Origin: an uncultured Synergistales bacterium
Lineage (GTDB): Bacteria > Synergistota > Synergistia > Synergistales > Aminobacteriaceae
Direction of reading: 5' to 3'
DNA: 57,268 nucleotides
NCBI GenBank assembly: GCA_905233725.1
Contig: CAJOEM010000011.1
Location: 1-57,268 of the forward strand
The notes beneath the pieces were generated by a model that was not told the origin of the DNA, ran no database searches, and saw nothing but the letters and a program-made list of their open reading frames with translations. Position 1 is the first letter of the stretch; each line of letters starts with the position of its first letter. The position numbers and the translations under genes were made by a program. Of the stretch, positions 7,704-16,632 are shown piece after piece.

Positions 7704-9329
7704 TTATAATTTATTCACAAACGTTATTTTGCTCTCGGAAATTCTGAACGGCAAATTCACGTCCTGCGAAACTTGCGACACCAGCGAAAATTCGCCGGAA
7801 ATCTCTGGAGCTAGTAACTCGCCTTTAACGTTGAATAACGCGCTGACTTTCTCAGGAATTTTGTGTTCGTCGTAATCCTGAACAAATCTACGCAATTTCT
7901 CAAATTCGAGATCCAAAATCTTCACAACGAGATCGCATTGCGGCTTCGCAAAAAAAGATTTAACTCTGCCCTGAATGTATCCCTGAGAGCCTTCGAACTT
8001 GAACTTGCCGCTGACCAGCGCGTCTGAACTCCGAGTAAATTTCATCTGGGCACGAATATCACGCAGAACATTACCGTCATAGAAAATTCTCTGTCCGTAA
8101 AAATTCACAAGTCCCGTCATAATTTCGGAATCGCCTTTTAATTTCACGTTGATCGAGTTAATCACACCGCGCAATTTCCTGAGATCAAGATTCAAGTTCA
8201 CGTTCGGATTCAGCGTTCGGTACAAATCATCGAGAGTTGTTTCGCTGCCTTCGAGTGAGATTTCGAATTTCGGTTTGGAAAAGTCACTCGTTCGCATGAG
8301 AATCTCGCCGTTAATCGGAACGTTCAACGCGTAAGCCTGAATATTGTCAATCGTCAAGTTATGATTAGCATACTCAAAATTCGCGCTGAAACTTTCAACC
8401 GGGAAGCCGGAAATTTTTTTGCCGCGAAAATCGCCCGTCCCTGAAAAAATCGGCTTATCAATCGAGCCGCCTACGTCAAGATTCAAGTTCACAATTCCGT
8501 CGAAATCGTTGCTGTTAATCGACGTGTCAAGATTATCCCAAATCGAAGTCAGCTGCTTAAGATCAAGATTATGAACTGAGCCGTGCAAATCGAAAATCCG
8601 CTGCGAATCATTGCGCAAGATTCCGCCAGTTGCCAGGATTCTGCCGTTGCCGAATTTTACATCAGCTCTGTTAATCGCGAGCTCACTTGAAGTCTTGTCC
8701 AAATCCACGAACCCGTCAATCTCGATCTCATCGTTGAAACGTCCGCGGAATTTTGCGTCGAGTAATTGCGTTTCAAATCGAAATTCATCGGCTGTGAAAG
8801 TCCCAAGCTTCGACACGATTTTTGCGCCGGAAATTTTCAGCTCCTCAACTCGTGCGTTTGCGATAGAAAATCCGGATTTCGAATCATTCTTACGCTCCGA
8901 CAAATTTTCACGAATTGTCCCGAGTTTTTCGGCTAAATTCTCTAATACAAATTCAACGCCATCGAGCGAAATCTGTGAGAACGCAAATTTACCCGCCAAT
9001 AAATTCCTGAAGCTTAACGCGCAATTCATGTCCGAGACCGTCAAAACGTTTTCATAATCTTGTTTTGCAAGAATCACGTCCTTGAGCACGTAGCCTTTAA
9101 TCGGATTCCCTGAGATATTCTTCGCCGTCAATCGCAAATTTGCAGTCTCAGCGAAAAATTCACACGCAGAATCCAACAAAGCTTCGCCGCCAACGTTCGC
9201 AAAATTCACGAGTAACGCGCCGAATATTATCAAAACGCAAAGCACAAAGATAAAACCCCAAATATTTTTCAATCTTCGTAAATGTTTTTTCCTGAGCAAA
9301 AATCTCAAGCTCCCCTCTGAAATTAACAT
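7704..9329 (-). CDS. AsmA/TamB-like inner-membrane-anchored protein
   Basis: This ~541-residue protein has an N-terminal basic stretch, one transmembrane helix (FIFVLCVLIIFGALLVNF, about 30-47) and then a long series of alternating beta-strand segments of the sort found in AsmA and TamB repeats, for example FSQISLDGVEFVLENL and LKISGAKIV. AsmA-clan proteins form periplasmic beta-taco bridges that carry phospholipid to the outer membrane. Full TamB proteins are twice this length and end in a DUF490 domain; this one stops after ISESKITFVNKL, so it is either a short family member or a truncated TamB. The start is uncertain: ATG 9329 has TATAAT only 19 bases upstream and no clear ribosome site, ATG 9365 and TTG ~9311 (after GAGGGGAG) are alternatives. 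Confidence 0.7.
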   Translation of the reverse strand: MLISEGSLRFLLRKKHLRRLKNIWGFIFVLCVLIIFGALLVNFANVGGEALLDSACEFFAETANLRLTAKNISGNPIKGYVLKDVILAKQDYENVLTVSDMNCALSFRNLLAGKFAFSQISLDGVEFVLENLAEKLGTIRENLSERKNDSKSGFSIANARVEELKISGAKIVSKLGTFTADEFRFETQLLDAKFRGRFNDEIEIDGFVDLDKTSSELAINRADVKFGNGRILATGGILRNDSQRIFDLHGSVHNLDLKQLTSIWDNLDTSINSNDFDGIVNLNLDVGGSIDKPIFSGTGDFRGKKISGFPVESFSANFEYANHNLTIDNIQAYALNVPINGEILMRTSDFSKPKFEISLEGSETTLDDLYRTLNPNVNLNLDLRKLRGVINSINVKLKGDSEIMTGLVNFYGQRIFYDGNVLRDIRAQMKFTRSSDALVSGKFKFEGSQGYIQGRVKSFFAKPQCDLVVKILDLEFEKLRRFVQDYDEHKIPEKVSALFNVKGELLAPEISGEFSLVSQVSQDVNLPFRISESKITFVNKL

Positions 9330-9639
9330 CTCTGCATTATTAATAAAATTATAAGCTATGAGCACCGGTTCATGATCGTGTATTTCTCCTAAAATGGTAA
9401 ATTGCGTTCTATTTTATAATTAAAATGGCTTGAAATCAAAAACAAAGTCTGATATAAGTATAAAAAACAATTTTACCGAACGTTCGTTATTTTCCCCGGT
9501 AATTTTATTTCTCAAAGTGTTTTATATCACTGGAGTTTGTCGCATAAGTGGAGAGTCCGTTTACCGCTTTGCGTGGATTGAAAAATGATATAGTAAAAAA
9601 GATTTATATTGATTCGTAAAAATTCAGGAGATGTTTTTC
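9330..9639. promoter_or_regulatory. 310-bp divergent intergenic region with palindrome and hairpin
   Basis: This AT-rich gap separates the AsmA-like gene (minus; TATAAT at 9353-9348) from the C69 peptidase gene (plus). It contains a perfect 10-bp palindrome CGAACGTTCG at 9477-9486, of the kind bound by TetR-type repressors, and a hairpin at 9541-9573 whose arms (CGCA-T-AAGTGG and CCGCTTTGCG) pair with one bulge. The hairpin is followed by GTGGATTGAAAA, which looks like the end of a type I CRISPR repeat but is present once only. No small open frame with a ribosome site was seen. Confidence 0.45.
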
Positions 9640-11166
9640 ATGATAACGCTATTTTTTATCACAACGCTAATTTTTCTCGCAATCTGCAACTCACAAGCTC
9701 ACGCCTGCATGACAATTCTCGTCGGCAAAAAAGCTTCCAAAACCGGTGAAGTTCTCGTCGCTCACAACGAAGATGCTCCGGGAGATTTCCTGATGCAAAC
9801 TCATATCGTGAAAAAATCCACACGACCTGAAAATTCCCGCAGAAAATTCGAACCCGATTTAGCCGAGATTACTTTACCGGACGAAAGCGCGAAATTATTC
9901 TGGTCAGAAGCACGCACGATTAAGCAAAAATATTCAGCGTCGGCATTTTGTGATTTGTTCGTGAACTCGAACGGTGTTGCAATCTGCTCGAATAATTGCG
10001 CAGAATCAATCGAGAAAAATCCGGACTTAACTGACAGCCAAGACCCTGAGAATATCGGCGGCATTGGCTACGGATTCAGGCGACTCATAGCAGAACAGGC
10101 TTTGACAGCAAGTCACGCCGTGAAAATTGCGACACAATTAGTCGATCGTTACGGTTACGCTTCGAGCGGCAGATCATACGCATTCGCCGACAAAGACGCA
10201 ATCTGGGTTATGCAAATCGTAAACGGCAAACACTACGCTATACAGAAAGTCCCCGATGATGAAGTCTGCGTGATCCCGAATCATTACACGATACACGAGC
10301 CGTTCAAAAATGCGCCGGGTTGCGGAGAATTAATCGATTACGCGAAAAGACAAAACTGGTTCAGCGGCTTCGAAGCAGGATTCGATTTTGCGGCAACGTA
10401 TCAAGACCCGAACTCGAAATTCCTCGACAAAAATATTTACAGGCACGTTCGCACACTCGAGTTAATTCTGGATCAAAAGCTCGATAACATGCTTAATCAA
10501 AAAATCCCGTTCTCCGTCAAACCAGCGAAGAAAATCGACATTGCCATGCTCAAGAAATTATTACGCAATCATTTCGAACACACTGCGCAAGATTCTTACG
10601 GGGACAACACGCCGCATTTTTCGAAACCGTTGACCGTTTGCAATTCAGAAACTCTCGAGAGCACAATCATAGAATTTCGCGACAATCCAGCCGGAACAAT
10701 TCTTAGACGCGCGTTGGGTGAGCCGTGTTTAGGAATATACATGCCTTGGTACCTGGGGATCGAGAAATTGCCGTTGGGTTATGAATCTATCAATCCGCAA
10801 GAATCTCTCGACACGCACTTCAAGACAAGCGAATCCGAGTTCGAATATTCTGAGCAAAATATCTGGTTCAAAATCCGCGAGATACAAAAAGCTGCGAACG
10901 AATCATTCCCCGAGAAAGCAAAAATCATCCGCTCGATAATCAAGTCCGTCGAAGAAAGACTCGAACGCGAACTCAGCATGATGGACATGCAAATTCTCCC
11001 AAGACTTGAGACCGATCCAGAGAACATGACCGCCATGATGGAAGGTGCCGTGAAAACTTGGGCAGTCAGCGTCGAAACCGGATTGAAACACATAATTTCC
11101 GAGGCAAAAATCGACTTACCGGAAATTCCGCAAGAAATTCTGTTTGACGACGACACAAACGCGTGA
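9640..11166 (+). CDS. Secreted C69 family dipeptidase
   Basis: This 508-residue N-terminal-nucleophile hydrolase resembles PepD-type dipeptidases. The signal peptide ends at HA and the mature chain starts with C23 (CMTILVGKKAS), the catalytic nucleophile exposed by cleavage; VLVAHNEDAPG follows, another family hallmark, and EDxxG-type contacts continue to about residue 230. Normally cytoplasmic or exported, this version is clearly exported and would release amino acids from dipeptides in the periplasm, fitting an amino-acid-fermenting lifestyle. ATG 9640 is preferred over ATG 9631, since CAGGAG abuts 9631 but is 9 bases before 9640. It is followed 17 bp later by tRNA-Pro, whose promoter overlaps the end of this gene. 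Confidence 0.88.
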   Translation: MITLFFITTLIFLAICNSQAHACMTILVGKKASKTGEVLVAHNEDAPGDFLMQTHIVKKSTRPENSRRKFEPDLAEITLPDESAKLFWSEARTIKQKYSASAFCDLFVNSNGVAICSNNCAESIEKNPDLTDSQDPENIGGIGYGFRRLIAEQALTASHAVKIATQLVDRYGYASSGRSYAFADKDAIWVMQIVNGKHYAIQKVPDDEVCVIPNHYTIHEPFKNAPGCGELIDYAKRQNWFSGFEAGFDFAATYQDPNSKFLDKNIYRHVRTLELILDQKLDNMLNQKIPFSVKPAKKIDIAMLKKLLRNHFEHTAQDSYGDNTPHFSKPLTVCNSETLESTIIEFRDNPAGTILRRALGEPCLGIYMPWYLGIEKLPLGYESINPQESLDTHFKTSESEFEYSEQNIWFKIREIQKAANESFPEKAKIIRSIIKSVEERLERELSMMDMQILPRLETDPENMTAMMEGAVKTWAVSVETGLKHIISEAKIDLPEIPQEILFDDDTNA

Positions 11167-11172
11167 TAGAAT
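11144..11172 (+). promoter_or_regulatory. Promoter of tRNA-Pro
   Basis: TTGACG (11144-11149), a 17-bp spacer and TAGAAT (11167-11172) form a good sigma-70 promoter. The -35 and spacer lie inside the last codons of the C69 dipeptidase gene; the start would be ~11179, 5 bases before the tRNA. Confidence 0.7.
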
Positions 11173-11183
11173 ATTCCAGTTTT

Positions 11184-11261
11184 CGGAGCGTAGCGCAGTC
11201 TGGCGAGCGCGCATGGTTCGGGTCCATGAGGCCGGAGGTTCAAATCCTCTCGCTCCGACCA
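11184..11261 (+). tRNA. tRNA-Pro (anticodon CGG)
   Basis: A complete cloverleaf is present: acceptor CGGAGCG/CGCTCCG, D stem GCGC/GCGC, anticodon stem CATGG/CCATG with loop TTCGGGT (anticodon CGG, codon CCG), T arm GGAGG-TTCAAAT-CCTCT (one G-U pair) and an encoded CCA at 11259-11261. Confidence 0.96.
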
Positions 11262-11317
11262 TTACAACAACATTGACAAACAAAGTTTCTTAATTCATAC
11301 ATACAGCAAACCTTTCT

Positions 11318-11349
11318 CCTCTCGGTGTCGCAACATCGGGAGGCTTTTT
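11318..11349 (+). terminator. Rho-independent terminator after tRNA-Pro
   Basis: Arms 11318-11328 and 11333-11343 form an 11-bp stem with two G-U pairs and a CGCA loop, followed by CTTTTT. A TATAAT at 11355-11360 just after it may start transcription of the surface protein gene. Confidence 0.88.
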
Positions 11350-11397
11350 GCATGTATAATATTTCCAAAATCTTAATTCTAAACAGGAGTGTTACAC

Positions 11398-13626
11398 ATG
11401 AAAAAAATATTGCTGTTATTACTCGCGATTCTTGTGTTGGGATTCGCTTCTGAACACGCAGCTTTCGCGGGATTGGGACTGTACGAGATTCACCATTCGA
11501 GAGCAAATATCGTCTCCGGGATCGTCGATTACACCAGCGCACGATTCTCTCGTCTGGAAATCTTCGTGGCAAGCAACGACGCAGACGTAAAAGAAAATCA
11601 CCTGCACTCAACCGGCACTTTGAAATTCTCAAGCGGAATTTACTCGTACTGGGACGGCTTGAATCTTGTAGACAATGTCGGTGAAGCACGCACTCTGAAA
11701 CTTGCACTCGGAAACAACATAACGCAAACCGGCACTCACCAATCGATAAAATTTATTCCGGTGAACGACGCTGGTGAACAAGTTTATTTCTACGGCAACG
11801 CTGACTCAGGCTTGAACGCTGTAGAGACAGTCTGGCGCATGAATAACGCAAAGGATTTCAACGGCTACATGAATCTCCCGGATATACGCTCAACTTCAGA
11901 ACAATTATCAACGTTTGTTCCGTACATCGAGTATATTTTTGTTGAAAGCGATGACTCTTCTGAAGGCGAAAATTCTGAAGAGAACACAGATGAAGATTCT
12001 AATTCTGATTCTGAATCTGAAGATGCTGATTCAGAAAACGAAAACTCTGACGAGAACACAGACGAAGATGCAGATTCTGAATCCGAAGATGAAAGCACAG
12101 ATTCTGATTCTGAATCCGAAGACGCTGATTCTGAAAATGAAAACTCTGATGAGAACACAGACGAAGATGCAGATTCTGAATCCGAAGATGAAAGCACAGA
12201 TTCTGATTCTGAATCCGAAGACACTGATTCAGAAAACGAAATTTCTGACGAGAATACAGACGAAGATCCAGATTATGATTCTGAATCCGAGGACGAAGAC
12301 GCCGATTCTGAATCCGAAGTCCTCCGTGTGAGACGCACTGCAAAGAACAACGTCAAACGCGTTAAACTCTCCGAACTTGCCAGACGCGCTGATGAAGCTG
12401 ATGAAGAATATGATTCCGAAAACGTGACTGGACTCACCATGATGAAGGGCTTCAACTTTAGCGTGACAAATTCCCATAACAACGGCACACCCGTAACTCT
12501 CCCAACAAACGTAACTCTCACGATTGAGGACATGTACACAATTTACGGCGAGTCCGTCGCTCTCGAAAATATCACAGCAAGCGCAAAAACTGGCGAAGTA
12601 ATTTCCGGCTCTGTCGAGTTTGGCTCAGAAATTCCCGTCGATGTGATCGCGTTCATAACTGTCAGGCTTGACGTTCTCGAAGATGGCAGAACAAATTCCT
12701 ACAAATGGAGATTTCACAGCAACGAATTATCCGGAACAACAAGTCTCTCAACAAGTCACGTCTCCGCAGCACGATTCAAGAACAACGCTTCGATTTACAA
12801 AGGCGCGAAATTCAAAGGACTGTACCTGACACTAAATAATCCAACGCGAGTTATCGACAGCAAATACATAACGACCGGCTTAATCGACATTCCAGCAGGC
12901 GGCTACACACTGTGCGACGCTTCAAATTCAAAGCGCATCTCGAAAGTTGCAGAAGGAACTCTCAGAACATTGCCGTTAATTCCGCAAACTTCGCTTATTG
13001 ACAGGAATTTCGGCGCAGAATATTTCCTGGGCAGCGATTCAAACAAACGCTACAAAATCATTCTGGGCGGCGATGTCGAAGAAAATCTGAACGGTCAAAT
13101 CGTAACCTGGACTTTCCCGAATAATCTGAACATGGACGGCTCAGCAACAATTCCGAATTACACTACGACAAGTGAGCAGCTCGAAGAATTTGTCCCGTAC
13201 GTTGAGACAGTTTCGTCGGATAATAACGCAATCAGTGCACTGAGCTATCGAATCGTCGATCGATATGACACGATTACGCCGATAAGCCCGGATTTCAGAG
13301 TCGATTTCAAACTCGCAGTTTATGTGAACGATGTCATGGCTTACGAATCAGAATGGCTGACTGAATCTTGCGAGGGAGCTGTCGAGTTTGGAAGCAGTTT
13401 CGCGCTGAATAACGTGACGTGTATCTCGGTTATGTTGCGAACTTTCGAGAATAAAGCCTTGCCGTGTACGTATCAGTGGAATTTCACAAATAAGCGTTCG
13501 TCGGGGTCAGGCGACACTGAAGAATTTGAAGGTTGCAATTTGAATTTCGGATTTACAGGCATTTTTACGTTGATGGCTTTTGCGCTGATTTACTCTGGGG
13601 AAAAATTCCGGCGAGTGAAAAAATAA
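11398..13626 (+). CDS. Large surface protein with acidic Ser-Asp-Glu repeats and Synerg-CTERM-like tail
   Basis: This 742-residue protein has a Sec signal peptide (MKKILLLLLAILVLGFAS..., 1-24). The layout is: domain A (~25-185) ending TSEQLSTFVPYIE; an acidic Asp/Ser/Glu stretch (~190-310) built of 33-residue repeats; a basic patch; domain B (~345-445, SVEFGSEIPVDVIAFITVRL); a second A-like domain (~450-610) ending TSEQLEEFVPYVE; a second B-like domain with AVEFGSSFALNNV; and a C-terminal EGCNLNFGF - hydrophobic segment - EKFRRVKK tail resembling Synerg-CTERM. The A-B pairs appear duplicated around the acidic linker. It probably sits on the outer surface with the acidic region as a flexible spacer. 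ATG 11398 follows AGGAG by 8 bases. Function unknown. Confidence 0.82.
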   Translation: MKKILLLLLAILVLGFASEHAAFAGLGLYEIHHSRANIVSGIVDYTSARFSRLEIFVASNDADVKENHLHSTGTLKFSSGIYSYWDGLNLVDNVGEARTLKLALGNNITQTGTHQSIKFIPVNDAGEQVYFYGNADSGLNAVETVWRMNNAKDFNGYMNLPDIRSTSEQLSTFVPYIEYIFVESDDSSEGENSEENTDEDSNSDSESEDADSENENSDENTDEDADSESEDESTDSDSESEDADSENENSDENTDEDADSESEDESTDSDSESEDTDSENEISDENTDEDPDYDSESEDEDADSESEVLRVRRTAKNNVKRVKLSELARRADEADEEYDSENVTGLTMMKGFNFSVTNSHNNGTPVTLPTNVTLTIEDMYTIYGESVALENITASAKTGEVISGSVEFGSEIPVDVIAFITVRLDVLEDGRTNSYKWRFHSNELSGTTSLSTSHVSAARFKNNASIYKGAKFKGLYLTLNNPTRVIDSKYITTGLIDIPAGGYTLCDASNSKRISKVAEGTLRTLPLIPQTSLIDRNFGAEYFLGSDSNKRYKIILGGDVEENLNGQIVTWTFPNNLNMDGSATIPNYTTTSEQLEEFVPYVETVSSDNNAISALSYRIVDRYDTITPISPDFRVDFKLAVYVNDVMAYESEWLTESCEGAVEFGSSFALNNVTCISVMLRTFENKALPCTYQWNFTNKRSSGSGDTEEFEGCNLNFGFTGIFTLMAFALIYSGEKFRRVKK
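12001..12306 (+). repeat. 99-bp tandem repeat, about three copies
   Basis: Units start at 12001, 12100 and 12199; the first two are almost identical and the third is diverged at its end. Each encodes 33 residues of Asp, Ser, Glu, Asn and Thr (core DSESEDADSENENSDENT). Mutations between copies are mainly synonymous (GAT/GAC, GAA/GAG, TCA/TCT). Confidence 0.92.
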
Positions 13627-13644
13627 TTCGCGGAGGTGCATAGC

Positions 13645-15318
13645 ATGCATAACATGTTCAGAAAAATTTTTGCGTTAGTAAGTGTAAGTGTATTAGTAAG
13701 CCTGTTGGCAATTTTTTCGGGGACGGCGTTTGCTGCTGAGATCGATCTTGAAAAAGCTCTCGCGTCCGGTGAAGCTACGAAAGTTACGATTGCTCCGTTA
13801 ATCGACGGCGAAGTTCTGAAAGTTGACTGGTACGTTGCGCCATATCTTGCGAAGCCGAATCGTCCGAAAGATCAGCGGATTAATATTTACGTTCCGGAAA
13901 ATGCCAGCGAAAAATCCCCGGTCTTGTTCGTGATTAACAACGGCGGCTGGTTCATGGACGATTACGCTGCAACAGTCGGAGAACGTGACGGAATCGCAAT
14001 CAGAGACGGCGTGAATTATCAGACTGAAATTGACGCAGGCGATGATTTGTCAAAGGGTCGTGAACAATTCAGCGCAATGGCTCTCAAACGCGGATTTGTT
14101 GTCGTGTCATACGGTGCGAGATCAAGAGGCAACGGCGCAACTGACGGGAAATTTCTCGGTCATTCACCGGCTACAGCAGTCGATACGAAAGCTGCAATCA
14201 GATATTTACGCGCAAATCGTGAATTCTTGAAATTTATCGACACGGATCGAATTATCGCGAACGGAACTTCTGGCGGTGGCGCAATGACGAGTTTGATCGC
14301 AGCAAGTGGAAACAGTCCGGATTTCTTCGAGTTTCTGTACGATGTCGGAGCAGCAGGAATTTCTAAAAATCCAGACGGAACTTTCACGAGTGATGCCAAA
14401 GTCGGCGATGAAATTTTCGCGGCAGTAGCGTATTGTCCGATTACGGATCTCGGTCACGCGGACGCAGCTTATGAATTTACGTACAACTCGACACGTGCAA
14501 AATTATTCGCAGCAGGAAATCTTGATTACTCAGAAGCAGGCGCAACAAGTCAGGATATTATGCGCAAATCAGATTTGTTGAAAGCAGAATACGCAGATTA
14601 CGTGAACTCGCTGAATCTCAAACGCAAAGATGGCTCGAAATTAACGCCTGAGAATCTTGAAAGCGAAATCGTGGACTTGATGACGGCTGAGATTGACAAG
14701 ACGATTCAGGAAATCGGCATCGAAAAAATGCGCGCGGATATTGCAAATTCGAAATGGCACGGGAATTCCTGGTTGATTCTGAATGACGATGAGACTTACT
14801 CGTACGATTTTGAAACACACAAGTATTTCGTCGCTATGAATACGAAGCTCAAGATTGCTCCGGCGTTCAGCAATTCCGGAATTTACGAGCCTCAGCAACA
14901 GAACGAGGATAATTTGTTCGGCAGCATTTATGATAATTACAGCCCGTTCGAGTTCTTGTCCTGGAATGAGGATTCCGTGAAAAATAATTCCGTTGGCAAA
15001 GATGACACGAATTTGACATGGGACGAGTACATGAAGACGGATTCGGGCAAAAATCTCGCGTTCCAGATAAAGATGACTTCACCGTTTGATTATCTCACGC
15101 GCGAAAATAATGTCACAACTGCGCCGTATTGGTACGTTCGCTGGGGCATGAAAGATCGCGATTCGTCATTTGCTCTCGAGACGGTGTTTTATCACGAGTT
15201 GCTGAATTGCGAAAGTATTCGTGATTTGAATTTCGGCTTTGCGTGGTTGTTCCCTCATTCAGGAAATTATGACGCGAAAGAAGCTTTCAAATGGTTGGAC
15301 TCAGTTTTGGAAAAGTAA
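13645..15318 (+). CDS. Secreted subtype B tannase-like alpha/beta hydrolase
   Basis: This 557-residue protein has a Sec signal peptide (cleavage near AFA/AEI, about residue 30) and an alpha/beta hydrolase fold. The nucleophile elbow is GTSGGGA with Ser209, preceded by DTKAAIRYLR; near the C-terminus are YVRWGMKDRDSS, holding the acid Asp, and FPHSGNYD, holding the catalytic His. This spacing and wording match bacterial tannase of the Lactobacillus type (subtype B), which hydrolyses galloyl esters of polyphenols. Export to the periplasm would allow breakdown of plant tannins or other aryl esters. ATG 13645 follows GGAGG by 8 bases; a GTG within the Shine-Dalgarno is rejected. It lies 18 bp after the surface protein and ends in a terminator. 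Confidence 0.84.
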   Translation: MHNMFRKIFALVSVSVLVSLLAIFSGTAFAAEIDLEKALASGEATKVTIAPLIDGEVLKVDWYVAPYLAKPNRPKDQRINIYVPENASEKSPVLFVINNGGWFMDDYAATVGERDGIAIRDGVNYQTEIDAGDDLSKGREQFSAMALKRGFVVVSYGARSRGNGATDGKFLGHSPATAVDTKAAIRYLRANREFLKFIDTDRIIANGTSGGGAMTSLIAASGNSPDFFEFLYDVGAAGISKNPDGTFTSDAKVGDEIFAAVAYCPITDLGHADAAYEFTYNSTRAKLFAAGNLDYSEAGATSQDIMRKSDLLKAEYADYVNSLNLKRKDGSKLTPENLESEIVDLMTAEIDKTIQEIGIEKMRADIANSKWHGNSWLILNDDETYSYDFETHKYFVAMNTKLKIAPAFSNSGIYEPQQQNEDNLFGSIYDNYSPFEFLSWNEDSVKNNSVGKDDTNLTWDEYMKTDSGKNLAFQIKMTSPFDYLTRENNVTTAPYWYVRWGMKDRDSSFALETVFYHELLNCESIRDLNFGFAWLFPHSGNYDAKEAFKWLDSVLEK

Positions 15319-15352
15319 TTTGCTCGTGAAAATTTTGCGAGAATTTTTGAGG

Positions 15353-15383
15353 CGGGGCTTTGATAGTGAAGTCCCGTTTTTTT
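15353..15383 (+). terminator. Rho-independent terminator after tannase-like gene
   Basis: Arms CGGGGCTT (15353-15360) and AAGTCCCG (15369-15376) pair over 8 bp with one G-U, followed by seven T residues. Confidence 0.9.
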
Positions 15384-15452
15384 GCGTGTCGATATTCAGA
15401 AAGTTTGTGTTATCATTCAGGCAATAAATTTTTGGAAAGGCGGCTATCTTAA

Positions 15453-16632
15453 TTGACAGCTAACGATAAATCCGGTTTGCCGGAAAACACGAATTTCAGG
15501 AACGATTTGGAAGAACTGCTCGCTCTCAGACAGGCGATGCAGGACAGCCTTTGACTTGCCCGTTCTCAAAGCACAATCTGAGAAATTATCGGGAATAACT
15601 GCACAACCAGATTTCTGGGAACTCGATTCGCGCGAGGAAATTCTCAAGCAATTATCCGGTATAAATTCCAAGCTGGATAATTTCAAGCACATTTGCTCAG
15701 AATGCGATGACTTGATCGTTCTCGAAGAATTGATTCGCGATTCGGCTTCGGATTCAGATCCGGAATCTGGCTTTGAATTGAAACGCGAATTTCTGGAACG
15801 TGCGTCTGACTTGCGAAAGTTGCTCGAACGTTATAATTTGCTCTTGCTCCTGAACGAAAATTATGACGCATCGAATGCGATCCTGATGGTTCACGCTGGC
15901 TCTGGCGGTTTGGATTCTCAGGATTGGGCGGGAATGTTGCTGCGAATGTACCTGCGTTACGCTGAACGTGAGGGTTTCAAAGTCAACATGATCGAATCAA
16001 TCGAAGACGAAGGCTCGGGAATTAAATCCGCGACAGTTATGATTACAGGTGAATATGCTTACGGATTTTTGAAGGCAGAGCGCGGAGTTCACAGGCTCGT
16101 GAGAATTTCACCGTTTGATTCGGCTCACAGAAGACACACGAGTTTCGCGTCAGTTTTGGTTTCCCCGGAAATTTCTGACGATGTTGGCGTTGAAATTAAA
16201 CCCGAAGACTTGAAAATCGACACGTTCAGAGCAAGCGGTGCCGGTGGTCAGTACGTGAACAGAACAGATTCAGCCGTGCGAATCACGCATATCCCGAGCG
16301 GGATCGTCGTAACTTGTCAGAACGAGAGATCACAGCACATGAATCGCGAACTGGCAATGCATGTTTTGAAAAGCAGATTGTATGACATTGCGCTTCAGGA
16401 ACGTCAGGAACACTTGGCTTCAGTTGTTGGCGACAAGAAAGAAACTACGTGGGGCAGCCAGATTAGATCATATGTTTTGCACCCGTACACGCTCGTGAAA
16501 GATCATCGCACGAATTTTGAGAAGGGAAATGTTCAAGCAGTTTTGGACGGCGATATTAACGAGTTCATCATGGCGTATTTGAAGCAAAAAGCTAAATCTA
16601 ATTCAAGCGTGAAGGTTTTGGACAATGCGTAA
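15453..16632 (+). CDS. prfB: Peptide chain release factor 2 with programmed +1 frameshift
   Basis: RF2 recognises UGA and UAA and triggers peptide release. The gene starts at TTG 15453 (GAAAGGCGG 9 bases upstream), reads 33 codons to CTT TGA at 15549-15554, and continues in the +1 frame from GAC 15553 to the stop at 16632, giving 392 residues. Domain 3 carries the GGQ motif in ASGAGGQYVNRTDSAVR, which enters the peptidyl-transferase centre, and the RF2 anticodon-like tripeptide SPF is in RISPFDSAHRR. Slippage when RF2 is scarce gives autoregulation, as in most bacteria. The open frame from 15556 alone would miss the N-terminus. The stop overlaps the start of the next gene by 8 bp, so it leads the long operon that follows. 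Confidence 0.97.
15549..15555 (+). promoter_or_regulatory. prfB programmed frameshift site CTTTGAC
   Basis: CTT TGA C is the standard RF2 slippage heptamer: the P-site tRNA-Leu shifts from CTT to TTT when UGA decoding is slow, and GAC is read next. The Shine-Dalgarno-like stimulator is weak here (AGG at 15541-15543 only). Confidence 0.95.

Noticed and set aside
9541-9590. CRISPR array starting at a repeat-like hairpin
   Set aside because: The repeat-like end GTGGATTGAAAA occurs once; no second copy or spacer spacing is found nearby, and no cas gene is present in the window.
11865-12343. Several open frames in other phases and strand of the acidic repeat
   Set aside because: They are low-complexity shadows of the 99-bp repeats; only the Asp/Ser/Glu frame is continuous with a signal peptide and structured domains.
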